Part shown: piece after piece, positions 44,811 to 52,580 of the stretch
Position numbering within the stretch: the first letter of the stretch is position 1
How the letters are laid out: every line of letters starts with the position of its first letter
Assembly: GCF_002013915.1 (NCBI RefSeq)
Contig: NZ_MBTF01000001.1
Coordinates: 124,001-188,000, forward strand
DNA: 64,000 bases
Reading direction: 5' to 3'
Source: Mucilaginibacter pedocola
Lineage (GTDB): Bacteria; Bacteroidota; Bacteroidia; Sphingobacteriales; Sphingobacteriaceae
Notes under the pieces: model-generated
Databases searched by the model: none
What the model was told of the DNA's origin: nothing
What the model saw: only the letters and a program-made list of their open reading frames with translations
Position numbers and translations under genes: made by a program

Positions 44811-45761
44811 TTAGTAGCTGCTTGCTGTAGTTAACAACTCGATTGCCTCCGGACTGAGGTTTAAATCGGCGGCTTTGCCAATATCGTTGAGTTGCTGCAC
44901 GCTGGTTGCGCTGGCAATTGGCCCCGTTATACCCGGCCGTGCCATAACCCACGCCAGTGCTACGGCTGCTTGCGTGGTATTGTATTCGCCGGCTACCTTA
45001 TCCAAAGTGGCCAATATTTTATAGCCACGCGGGTCGAGGTATTTTTTGATGCCGCCACCACGCGGGCTTTTATTTAGGTCGGCTTCCGAGCGGTATTTAC
45101 CGGTGAGGAAACCACTGGCCAGCGAAAAGTAGGAGATAACCCCCACATTGTTTTCGCGGCAAAGCGATTCGTATTGCTTTTCGTAATCTTCGCGGTTGTA
45201 TAGGTTGTATTCGGGCTGCAGGCTTTCGTAACGGGCAAAGCCGTTGGCCTTGCTTACCTCCAAAGCTTCGCGCAGGCGTGGGCCGCTGTAGTTAGATGCA
45301 CCAATGGCGCGTACTTTACCCTGTTTTATCAAATCGCTAAAGGTTTCCAGTGTTTCTTCCAGCGGAGTATTAGCATCATCCTCGTGCGATTGATACAGGT
45401 CGATATAGTCGGTCTGCAGGCGTTTTAACGAGTCTTCTACAGCACGGGTAATGTAGGCTTTTGATAAGCCTGTTTTACCTTCGCCCATAGGTTTCCCCAC
45501 TTTAGTCGCAATAACAACTTTATCGCGCTTGCCGCCTTGCTTAAACCAGTTGCCAATAATGGTTTCCGATTCGCCGCCCGTATGCCCCGGCACCCAGGTA
45601 GAATACATATCAGCCGTATCTACAAAATTAAAGCCGCCATCAATAAAGGCGTCCAAGAGTTCGAACGAAGTTTTCTCGTCGGCCGTCCAGCCAAAAACGT
45701 TGCCGCCAAACACAAAGGGGTGTACAATTAACCCCGACTTTCCTAATTCTCTTTTTTCCAT
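44811..45761 (-). CDS. Aldo/keto reductase
   Basis: The 316-residue (beta/alpha)8 enzyme carries the catalytic tetrad: Asp/Tyr in FVDTADMYS near residues 46-54, Lys in VIATKVGKP near 82-87 and His in LYQSHEDD near 122-129. The C-terminal NADPH-binding stretch PGITGPIASATSVQQLNDIG is also intact. The length and the GESETIIGNWFKQ motif match the YajO/Tas-like group, which reduces aldehydes or ketones. It is cytosolic. A small gene ends one base before its start codon, so the two are co-translated. Confidence 0.93.
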   Translation of the reverse strand: MEKRELGKSGLIVHPFVFGGNVFGWTADEKTSFELLDAFIDGGFNFVDTADMYSTWVPGHTGGESETIIGNWFKQGGKRDKVVIATKVGKPMGEGKTGLSKAYITRAVEDSLKRLQTDYIDLYQSHEDDANTPLEETLETFSDLIKQGKVRAIGASNYSGPRLREALEVSKANGFARYESLQPEYNLYNREDYEKQYESLCRENNVGVISYFSLASGFLTGKYRSEADLNKSPRGGGIKKYLDPRGYKILATLDKVAGEYNTTQAAVALAWVMARPGITGPIASATSVQQLNDIGKAADLNLSPEAIELLTTASSY

Positions 45762-45762
45762 A

Positions 45763-45993
45763 TCAGCTATTTACAGTTACGGGTATTTGCGCTACCAATT
45801 CTTCTATCCAGCCGCCAAAGTAAGGCTCGGTGCCGGCAACGCGTTCCCATTTGCCTTCGGCATTTTTTGCAATAATAAGCTGCAAACTACCGTCGAGCGA
45901 ATTAAATTCATAAGCGCCGCTGTTAAGGCGGGTTGCAATACCGTTCACCTCGCTATCCGAGCCGGTAAGCACCGCATCAAATTGTTGTTCCAT
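45763..45993 (-). CDS. Small hypothetical protein upstream of the aldo/keto reductase
   Basis: The start is the ATG at 45993 (MEQQFDAVLTGSDSEVNGIA), eight codons inside the longest frame. The 76-residue product is unrecognised. Its sequence (LQLIIAKNAEGKWERVAGTEPYFGGWIEELVAQI) suggests a small soluble alpha/beta domain. Its stop codon is one base before the start of the aldo/keto reductase gene, which strongly implies one transcript and perhaps a shared role. Confidence 0.65.
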   Translation of the reverse strand: MEQQFDAVLTGSDSEVNGIATRLNSGAYEFNSLDGSLQLIIAKNAEGKWERVAGTEPYFGGWIEELVAQIPVTVNS

Positions 45994-46207
45994 AATACGT
46001 GTTTTATGTTTTAACAATGAGGGAGGGGTTGTGTTTGGATGGTGAACATTACCGACCGGTTATTTGGCATCTAAAAGCCTTTTTCTAAAATAAATTCATC
46101 CGCCGCTCATTTGCCGCTGGGCTGTTGTTTTTCGCGAGTTTCTATTTTTTTAGGGGCACTCAAGAGGGCTTCGCCGTTTTGTGGCACCAAAAGAACCAAA
46201 AGTGCTT

Positions 46208-46390
46208 TCAGCAGAAATGCTTCTTTGCCGCACTGGCCTTCGCCCTGCAAACCGGGCAGAACCACGAGCTGGGAAAATTTGCCCTTTGCTTCGCCGCTTC
46301 GGTCCCGCGCTTCAGCAAACATTCCCTATGCCCTTCCCGCCCGCAAGCCCACCACGTTCTGCCCGCTTTCGCCCGAAGCTCTTCTGCTGA
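46208..46390. repeat. Nested inverted repeat (candidate structured RNA or MITE)
   Basis: Three arm pairs lie in concentric order. TCAGCAGAAATGCTTC (46208) pairs with 46375-46390 at 14 of 16 positions. CGGGCAGAAC (46253) pairs perfectly with 46356-46365. GGGAAAATTTGC (46271) pairs with 46315-46326 at 10 of 12. The central loop is about 32 nt. Confidence 0.65.
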
Positions 46391-46467
46391 CGTTCTGAGG
46401 AAATTCGTTGCAATAAAAATATCGGGAAATCCTAAAATCAAGAAGATCAGGGTTCAGAAAATGCGGT

Positions 46468-46555
46468 AGGGATAGGAGCGAATACCGGCCACTGAGCGTA
46501 ATGCCTGCAGGCGTATGAGCGCATAGCCCGGTCCGCTGAATAGCGGGACCGCCCT
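46468..46555 (-). repeat. GC-rich hairpin repeat after the cytochrome c gene
   Basis: It contains the palindrome GCCTGCAGGC (46503-46512) and, directly after the stop codon on the minus strand, the hairpin GGTCCCGCTATTCAGCGGACC. No T tract follows, so it is not a classical terminator. Confidence 0.5.
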
Positions 46556-46557
46556 AA

Positions 46558-46980
46558 TTACTTACAATCTTCTAAATCTTTTGCCACATCATCAGATGTA
46601 ACCACGCCGGTTTTATTGCCGAAAGAATTGTTCACGTAAGTAAGTATCCCGGCAATATCTACAGGGGGCAAATTATTAGCCGGCATTTTTGATACGTAGG
46701 TTTTACCGCTAACCCTAAGTAGCTCGTCGGTTAAACCTAAGTTGACGATGCAAGCCAACCGGTGCTTGTTTTTTTGGAGGAAAGCAGCATCGGTAAGCGG
46801 GGGCACCAATGTGCCGAGGCCTTCACCTTTTGCGCCGTGGCAGTTTTGGCAATGGCTTTTGTAGAGGCGTTCGCCGGCAAGGTAATAGCGCTTAAATTCC
46901 AGCTCGGCATCGCTGGTGCAGGATGCGATAATACCACAGCAGATCAACACAAGCAAAGTTAAGGCGGCGCTTAGTTTCAT
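46558..46980 (-). CDS. c-type cytochrome lipoprotein
   Basis: The 140-residue product has a lipobox near Cys21 (GIIASC) and one haem site, Cys44-Gln-Asn-Cys47-His48, followed by GAKGEGLGTLVPPL. The probable axial Met is Met99 in SKMPANNLP, giving a class I monohaem cytochrome. It should sit in the periplasm on a lipid anchor and shuttle electrons. It is the last gene of a four-gene operon, its ATG overlapping the SCO stop by 4 nt. This pairing with SCO fits supply of electrons to, or assembly of, a copper-containing oxidase or reductase. Confidence 0.92.
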   Translation of the reverse strand: MKLSAALTLLVLICCGIIASCTSDAELEFKRYYLAGERLYKSHCQNCHGAKGEGLGTLVPPLTDAAFLQKNKHRLACIVNLGLTDELLRVSGKTYVSKMPANNLPPVDIAGILTYVNNSFGNKTGVVTSDDVAKDLEDCK

Positions 46981-47624
46981 TGAGCTATTTCGGTATTTGT
47001 TTCGGCGCGCAGGGTCTTAATATCGGCAATCAGGCGGGCAACTTCTTTTTCGTCGGTACCATCATAACTGCCGCGTATGCGTTTTTGCTTATCAATCAAA
47101 ATAAATAAACCATCATGAATAAAAAGCTCTTTAGCGCTTTCTTCGGGGCGGCGCACCAGGTAACTGGCCGATAAGTTGTAGATATCATCCTTTTTGCCCT
47201 GCAGCAACCACCAGCTGTTACCGCTGATGCCCAAGCCGTCGGCATATTTTTTCAACACAGCAACGCTATCGTGCTTAGGGTCGATGCTGTGCGAAATGAT
47301 CTTGAAGTTGGGCACGTTTTTGTACTCGTTATACACTTTAAGCATATTGCGGTGCATAATTGGGCAAATAGAAGGGCAGGTGGTGAAAAAGAAATCGGCC
47401 ACATAGATATCGCCATTCAGGCTTTTTTGTGTGATGCTGTCGCCGTATTGGTTTACAAATTTAAAATCAGGGATGGTTTGGTAAATGGTATCAACCACCT
47501 CTTTGCCATCTTTAGTAACGGTTTTGGTATCGCGGTTGCCGTAAATAGGCAGGGTAGCCTGTTCGCTATTGCGGCAAGCGGCAAATAATATGATCAGGCC
47601 CGCGAGGGTAGTTAGCTTCCTCAT
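46977..47624 (-). CDS. SCO1/SenC-family copper chaperone
   Basis: The 215-residue thioredoxin-fold lipoprotein (lipobox Cys17, FAAC) contains the copper-binding Cys83-Pro-Ser-Ile-Cys87 in FFFTTCPSICPIM. The third ligand, His170, is in ELFIHDGLFILID. SCO proteins deliver copper to the CuA site of cytochrome oxidases and related enzymes. The gene overlaps the lipoprotein gene upstream and the cytochrome c gene downstream by 4 nt each, so all are translated together. It acts at the periplasmic face of the inner membrane. Confidence 0.94.
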   Translation of the reverse strand: MRKLTTLAGLIILFAACRNSEQATLPIYGNRDTKTVTKDGKEVVDTIYQTIPDFKFVNQYGDSITQKSLNGDIYVADFFFTTCPSICPIMHRNMLKVYNEYKNVPNFKIISHSIDPKHDSVAVLKKYADGLGISGNSWWLLQGKKDDIYNLSASYLVRRPEESAKELFIHDGLFILIDKQKRIRGSYDGTDEKEVARLIADIKTLRAETNTEIAQ

Positions 47625-48031
47625 TTCTTCAATGATTTTTTGTAGTTATTAGTTGTGGCTATGGCGGCGTCAAAATCTTTATCGATAGCCTTTATCTTTT
47701 TTTTCTGGTCTTCGAGGTAAGCCATTATCTCATCGTGGCTTTTGCCTTTGTTCTCAGCATCAAATTTATGCATCCAGTCTTCCATGCGGGCATCGGTGCT
47801 ATCGAGAGTTACTATCAATTTTGCGGCAGCTGCTGTATCGGCAGGAGGGAGCGTATTGTTTTTCAGGAGGGTATCCAGCTGGATTTTTGCTTTTACCAGC
47901 TGCTCTTCTTTGGCCATTACGCTATCGTGTATGGCAATTACTTCATCAAGCAGGGTTTGCTCTTGTTTTTTAGTATCGGTACAGCTAAAAAGAAGCATGG
48001 CCGAAAACGCGGCCGCAAGTATCTTTTTCAT
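47621..48031 (-). CDS. Helical lipoprotein of unknown function
   Basis: The 136-residue product has the signal MKKILAAAFSAMLLFSC, with lipobox Cys17. The rest is predicted helical with coiled-coil character (EVIAIHDSVMAKEEQLVKAKIQLDTLLK; DEIMAYLEDQKKKIKAIDKDF). Bacteroidota genomes often carry such small helical lipoproteins beside SCO genes. Overlaps of 4 nt on both sides tie it to DinB and SCO, so a role in the same periplasmic process is likely. The molecular function is unknown. Confidence 0.8.
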   Translation of the reverse strand: MKKILAAAFSAMLLFSCTDTKKQEQTLLDEVIAIHDSVMAKEEQLVKAKIQLDTLLKNNTLPPADTAAAAKLIVTLDSTDARMEDWMHKFDAENKGKSHDEIMAYLEDQKKKIKAIDKDFDAAIATTNNYKKSLKK

Positions 48032-48498
48032 ATGGTGGTTTTATGTAAGTCGCGTATGTATAAAACGTAATCGAGCGGTGGCAATTTGGCACCCAGTTGT
48101 TTAACCTGTTGCCCTATTTGTGCGCGGTGGTGCGTGCCATGGTTTATTACATGGGCCAGTATATCGGCAAGGGTGTTCTCAAAACCGTCGCCTTTGAGGG
48201 TTTTGTAGGTAATAACTTTATCGAAATCCTCCGGTTGCAAGGTTTCTATATAGACCAGCCAGTCGGTTTCGTTTTGAGTGATGATGCCCGCCATTTCGGT
48301 GCTTTCCTTATCCGGCCAAAGCGGGCCGGGAGGAGCGGGGAGGCCCTGGCAGCGTTTAAGCCATATTTGCTGTGCTGCCAAGAGGTGCGCCATCCAGCCA
48401 CGGGCTTGCTGCGGTTCGCCGTATTGTGCTATCAACCCGTTCATCTGCCGGTTAGCCCAGGCATCGTAAGTAAACAAACGGGTAAAATAGTTTTTCAT
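48028..48498 (-). CDS. DinB-family protein
   Basis: The 156-residue four-helix protein carries the DinB metal triad pattern: an N-terminal His in MAHLLAAQQIW near residue 37 and the C-terminal pair in HVINHGTHHRAQIGQQ near 127-132. DinB/YfiT proteins bind a divalent metal and include thiol-dependent transferases; most have no assigned reaction. It is cytosolic. It is the first gene of the operon, its stop overlapping the lipoprotein start by 4 nt. Dispersed CACGAATT repeats occupy the upstream region. Confidence 0.9.
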   Translation of the reverse strand: MKNYFTRLFTYDAWANRQMNGLIAQYGEPQQARGWMAHLLAAQQIWLKRCQGLPAPPGPLWPDKESTEMAGIITQNETDWLVYIETLQPEDFDKVITYKTLKGDGFENTLADILAHVINHGTHHRAQIGQQVKQLGAKLPPLDYVLYIRDLHKTTI

Positions 48499-48605
48499 GG
48501 TGGCAAAAGTAAAGATATGGAGACGAATGCCACGAATTGAATAACACGAATTTTACGAATTGAGGCGAATTTCACGAATTGATCTCGATAAGGGGTGGTG
48601 TTGTT

Positions 48606-48732
48606 TTTTGAGTGAACACTAATTTTTTCTAATTATGCGAATTACACGAATAGAAAACCTGGTGAATTTTAAACTCGAAACGTCGATCTGTGAAATTCGG
48701 CTCAATTCGAAATTGTTCGTGTTCACTCAAAA
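48606..48732. repeat. Inverted-repeat element with 14-bp perfect arms
   Basis: TTTTGAGTGAACAC (48606-48619) and GTGTTCACTCAAAA (48719-48732) are perfect complements bounding 127 bp. The interior has CGAATT-type motifs in both orientations and no gene. Confidence 0.65.
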
Positions 48733-48874
48733 GAATAATGGAGAGATAAGCTCTTATCTGTGAAATCAAATAAAATCGGTGGAATCTCAATAATCTTAAC
48801 CTAATCATAACATAAACAACACGATAAGCACACACAAGGCCGGTATACTTGTATAAACCAAAATATAAAAGGCC

Positions 48875-48964
48875 ATGAAACTATTCAGCAAGATTACCGC
48901 CATAGTGAATGAGATTCGCGAGTATTTCTTTTTAAGAAGCATGCGCTCATCTTTTAAACACTAA
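48875..48964 (+). CDS. Possible 29-residue small protein
   Basis: The short frame (MKLFSKITAIVNEIREYFFL...) has a promoter-like TATACTTG at 48844-48851, one mismatch from TAnnTTTG, and a purine-rich AAAAGG just before the ATG. The peptide could form an amphipathic helix. It is near the limit of what can occur by chance, so the call is weak. Confidence 0.25.
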   Translation: MKLFSKITAIVNEIREYFFLRSMRSSFKH

Positions 48965-48972
48965 TAATTTTT

Positions 48973-48989
48973 TGCGAAAGCGTTTCGCA
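48973..48989 (+). promoter_or_regulatory. Operator-like palindrome before the beta-glucosidase gene
   Basis: TGCGAAAGCGTTTCGCA has perfect 7-bp arms around GCG, 46 bp before the start codon. The CGAAAGCG-TTTCG form resembles sites of LacI/GalR repressors that control sugar enzymes. Confidence 0.45.
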
Positions 48990-49035
48990 GATACAATTAT
49001 AATGTACATTTTGGGTCCTCCATCAGCTCAAATTA

Positions 49036-50388
49036 ATGGCATCTGAACTAACCGGACAAGAACTGGATAAGAAACTTTTTGGCGACGATTTTGCCTGGGG
49101 GGTATCTACCGCCGCCCTCCAAACCGAAGGCTCTTGCGATATTGACGGCAAGGGTGCTTCTATATGGGATACCTTCTCGGCTAAAAAAGGCAAAATACTC
49201 AACGGCGATAAACCCACCATCGCTTGCAACTTCTACGAGAATTATAAAGAGGATATCGACCTCGTAAAGAAGCTCAATATACCAAACTTTCGTTTCTCTA
49301 TTGCCTGGCCGCGCATTTTACCAAAAGGCGAGGGCGAAGTAAACCAGGCAGGGATAGATCACTACCACAAGGTGATAGACTATTGCCTTGCGCAAGGCGT
49401 AGAGCCATGGATAACCCTATACCATTGGGACCTTCCCCAGGCACTGGAAGACAAGGGCGGCTGGACCAACCGCGACATTATTGGCTGGTTTACCAACTAC
49501 GTACAAATATGTGCCGATGCATTTGGCGGTAAGGTAAAAAACTGGATGGTGATGAACGAGCCGGCCGTATTTACCGGCGCGGGTTACTTTTTAGGCATAC
49601 ATGCCCCGGGTCGAATGGGGCTGAAGAACTTTTTGCCTGCTGTGCATCACGTGGTGCTTAGCCTTGTGGCAGGAGCTAAATTATTGCGTAAAGCTCTGCC
49701 GGATATTAATTTAGGTACTACTTTCTCTTGCTCGTACATTGAGCCTTATTCCGACAAGCCGCGCGATGTTGCGGCCGCCAAACGTGCCGACGCTTTGATC
49801 AATCGTTTATACCTCGAACCCATTTTGGGCCTGGGCTACCCAACCGAAGTGGCCGCTATTAAAGGCGTACAAAAGTATTTTAAGCCCGGGGATGAGCAGA
49901 ACATGAGTTTCGATTTCGACTTTATTGGCTTGCAGAATTATACCCGCGAAATTGTAAAGTACTCGTTCTTTACGCCCTATATTGGTGCCAAACTGGTTAA
50001 GGCCGAAGACCGTAATGTGGAGCTAACCGATATGAAGTGGGAGGTATACCCGCCCTGCATTTATCATATGCTGATGAAGTATAACAGCTATGCTAATATG
50101 CCCAAGATAATAGTAACAGAAAACGGTGCGGCTTTCCCTGATAAGGTTGAGGACGGCGAGGTTAACGACACTAAACGCGTTAACTACCTGCAAACCCACA
50201 TTGCACAGGTGTTGAAGGCCAAGCAAGAAGGCTGCAAAGTACACGGCTATTTTGTGTGGACGCTTACCGATAACTTTGAATGGGCCGAAGGGTACCACCC
50301 GCGGTTCGGGCTGATACATATCGATTTTGAGACGCAGAAACGTACGGTTAAAGCATCAGGCCACTGGTACGCTAACCTGCTCGGGTAA
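49036..50388 (+). CDS. Beta-glucosidase (GH1)
   Basis: The 450-residue TIM-barrel enzyme has GH1 landmarks: FAWGVSTAALQTEG near the N-terminus, LYHWDLPQALEDKGGW, the acid/base Glu175 in MVMNEP and the nucleophile Glu362 in IVTENGA. The C-terminal VWTLTDNFEWAEGYHPRFGL contacts the sugar. There is no signal peptide, so it works in the cytosol on imported disaccharides or aryl-glucosides. Its 3' end overlaps the convergent sensor kinase gene by 33 bp. A palindrome upstream may bind a sugar-responsive repressor. Confidence 0.95.
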   Translation: MASELTGQELDKKLFGDDFAWGVSTAALQTEGSCDIDGKGASIWDTFSAKKGKILNGDKPTIACNFYENYKEDIDLVKKLNIPNFRFSIAWPRILPKGEGEVNQAGIDHYHKVIDYCLAQGVEPWITLYHWDLPQALEDKGGWTNRDIIGWFTNYVQICADAFGGKVKNWMVMNEPAVFTGAGYFLGIHAPGRMGLKNFLPAVHHVVLSLVAGAKLLRKALPDINLGTTFSCSYIEPYSDKPRDVAAAKRADALINRLYLEPILGLGYPTEVAAIKGVQKYFKPGDEQNMSFDFDFIGLQNYTREIVKYSFFTPYIGAKLVKAEDRNVELTDMKWEVYPPCIYHMLMKYNSYANMPKIIVTENGAAFPDKVEDGEVNDTKRVNYLQTHIAQVLKAKQEGCKVHGYFVWTLTDNFEWAEGYHPRFGLIHIDFETQKRTVKASGHWYANLLG

Positions 50389-52500
50389 TTGGTTAGATAA
50401 TTCGATACCGGGGGCGGGAAGGCTTACTAAGAAAGTAGCGCCGCCACCGGGACTGTTTTCAAACCATATTTTACCGTTGTGCTTCTCCACAATTTGGCGG
50501 CAGATAGAAAGGCCCAACCCGAACGATTTTTCGCCATCTGTACCGGGGCGTTGTGCGCTGGTGAACATATTAAACACCTGGTCTTTCAGCTTGTCGGGTA
50601 TACCAATGCCATTATCCTGAACAGAAATGATCAGCGCATCTTTAGCTGTTGCCACTTTTACCTTAATAGTTTCGCCGGTGGGGCTGAATTTAATGGCGTT
50701 ACTGATGAGGTTGCTGATAACGCGCCACATTTTTTCGCGGCTTACCAGCAATTCCTGTTGCTTGCTTAGCGGCTCCATTAATATGGTTTGGCCCTTCTCT
50801 GCCGCCTTAAAGCGCAGTAACTCTACACTGTTGTTTACCAACGAGTTTATCTCTACCATCTCCACATTCAATGGCACGGTGGCATTATTGGTAGCCTCTA
50901 ATATTTCGTTAATAAGCTCCAGCGAGTTTACCGATGTTTCTTTTACCAGGTTAATAAGTTCCTTTTGGTCGTCGGTATAATCATCGTCGGCCATCATACT
51001 GGTGAGCGATGCAATGCCACCTATCGGGTTGCGCAGATCGTGCGCTACGGTACGTAAAATACGGTCTTTTTCCTGGCTGCTGGCGCTCAATTCGTTTAGC
51101 GCGTTTTCTAATACGTGGTTTTGTTCGTTTATCTGTTGGTTTAGTATGTTAACCGTGAGCACATCTTTTTTAGAGCGTTTCCAGTTGCGGTACACCAGGA
51201 AGATGATGATGGCCGCCAGTACTGCAATCAGTGTAACTGCATAAATGTAGATCACCTGCAGCTTATTATCGTTGCTTAGCAAATCAATCTCGTGCTGCTT
51301 TTCGTAATTGGCCAATTGCTGGTTCACATCGCTTTCCATCAGCAGGGCGGCTCGGCTCATTAACGAATCCTTAAGTACATTATAGCGTTGAATATGCGTT
51401 AGCGCGCTCTTCAGGTCGTTCTCTTTAAAATAAAGGTTACCCAGCAGGCGGTGGTAATCAGCCTCAGCATCGGGGTTGGGGATAGTGTCCAGTTGGCCGC
51501 GAAGATCGCCCAGCAGGGTTTTAAGTAGCCCGGTTTTGTCTTGTTTAAGGTAAAGGTTGCCCAGCTTTACTTCGGTAAGTTGCGCATCGCGGTTGTCGTA
51601 CCTCGGCTTCAGGTTTATGGCTATGCTTTGGCGCAGCATATCTATTGCCCTGGTGGTATCTCCTTTTTGGATGTAAACTTCGGCCTTATTACCGTAAATA
51701 ACGCCACGAGCCATCTCTATATGCAGCACCCTATCGGGGAAGGCGGGTGCGCTGCTGTTTACCAAAGCCAGTGCCTTATCAAAGTAAACGATGGCGCTAT
51801 CGTTATCATTATTATGGCGATAGCTTAACCCAATGTTGTCCAAAAGTTCCTGCCTGCGGTAAAAAGATACAAAGTCTTTTGTGACGGAATAGTTTTCTAC
51901 TTTATTTTGTAAGTAGCTATCCTTAAAGTAATTGGCGGCCAATTTATAGTGCCCTTTTTTATACATGATCATACCCATGCGGTATGTATAATCGCCAAGG
52001 GCCGCCAAATTCAAATAGTTTTTGCCCGTGAGGTAGCCTTCGTAGTAATTTTGATAGGCATCGGTATATTGTTTCAGTTCGAAGTATGAGTCGCCGCGGG
52101 CAAAGGCAGCTTCTGCATAAGTCATCGAATATTGTTTGGGGTTCACGCTGTTTTTGGCCACCATTACCATGCTGTCGGCATATACCAGTGCCTTTTGGTA
52201 ATCGTGCTTTAGCTTTTGTTGAATAACGTAGTGGAACGCGTAGAACCTGAATTTATCATTTATAGTTGGGTGGGCCAGTTTCCTGAAGGCGGAATCGAGG
52301 AAATGCGCGGCAGCATCAGGGTTATTCAAGCCCCAAATTTTATCGGCACGCGCCTGCACTGCCAAATATTCTTCGGAATAGTTACCGTTATCAACGGCCT
52401 TTTTTTTATCGCTACACGCTGTTATCGTTAGCGTTAATAAAATAAGCCACCAATGCCGCAATAATACTTTATAGGCAGAATACCTGGGGTTGCGTATCAA
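50356..52500 (-). CDS. TPR-containing sensor histidine kinase
   Basis: The 714-residue kinase has no ATG near its N-terminus. The first usable start is TTG at 52500; a second TTG at 52461 would give MRHWWLILLTLTITACSDKK, an excellent lipoprotein-like signal, and may be the true start. Periplasmic TPR-like helices cover about 40-400 and a membrane helix about 416-438. A HisKA domain has His487 in VAHDLRNPIGG, and HATPase motifs N, G1 and G2 (NLISNAIKFS, DNGIGIP, SFGLGLSIC) follow. It lacks a receiver domain and has no adjacent response regulator gene, so it is an orphan. Its end overlaps the GH1 gene tail to tail. Confidence 0.9.
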   Translation of the reverse strand: MIRNPRYSAYKVLLRHWWLILLTLTITACSDKKKAVDNGNYSEEYLAVQARADKIWGLNNPDAAAHFLDSAFRKLAHPTINDKFRFYAFHYVIQQKLKHDYQKALVYADSMVMVAKNSVNPKQYSMTYAEAAFARGDSYFELKQYTDAYQNYYEGYLTGKNYLNLAALGDYTYRMGMIMYKKGHYKLAANYFKDSYLQNKVENYSVTKDFVSFYRRQELLDNIGLSYRHNNDNDSAIVYFDKALALVNSSAPAFPDRVLHIEMARGVIYGNKAEVYIQKGDTTRAIDMLRQSIAINLKPRYDNRDAQLTEVKLGNLYLKQDKTGLLKTLLGDLRGQLDTIPNPDAEADYHRLLGNLYFKENDLKSALTHIQRYNVLKDSLMSRAALLMESDVNQQLANYEKQHEIDLLSNDNKLQVIYIYAVTLIAVLAAIIIFLVYRNWKRSKKDVLTVNILNQQINEQNHVLENALNELSASSQEKDRILRTVAHDLRNPIGGIASLTSMMADDDYTDDQKELINLVKETSVNSLELINEILEATNNATVPLNVEMVEINSLVNNSVELLRFKAAEKGQTILMEPLSKQQELLVSREKMWRVISNLISNAIKFSPTGETIKVKVATAKDALIISVQDNGIGIPDKLKDQVFNMFTSAQRPGTDGEKSFGLGLSICRQIVEKHNGKIWFENSPGGGATFLVSLPAPGIELSNQLPEQVSVPVA

Positions 52501-52580
52501 TGTTTTTAGGGTAAGTTAAACACTTATCAACAAATATAATATTCGGGAGAATATTTTACCTATAAAACAACCCTAAATAA

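Larger units (their letters stand above)
45994..46557. other. Non-coding region with structured repeats
   Basis: This 564-bp space contains a large nested inverted repeat (46208-46390) and a GC-rich hairpin repeat next to the cytochrome gene (about 46468-46555). Several reading frames are open across 46110-46470 on both strands. They encode low-quality, Arg/Phe/Pro-rich sequence with no domain and are explained by the GC-rich repeat. Confidence 0.6.
48499..49035. other. Intergenic region with CACGAATT repeats and an inverted-repeat element
   Basis: The 537-bp space contains several ACGAATT copies (48526-48585), an inverted-repeat element (48606-48732), a possible 29-codon frame (48875-48964) and an operator-like palindrome (48973-48989). 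Confidence 0.6.

Noticed and set aside
46111..46469. Overlapping open frames of 69-114 codons on both strands in the GC-rich island
   Set aside because: They overlap each other in several frames, show no domain or signal, and coincide with a nested inverted repeat that explains the open frames.
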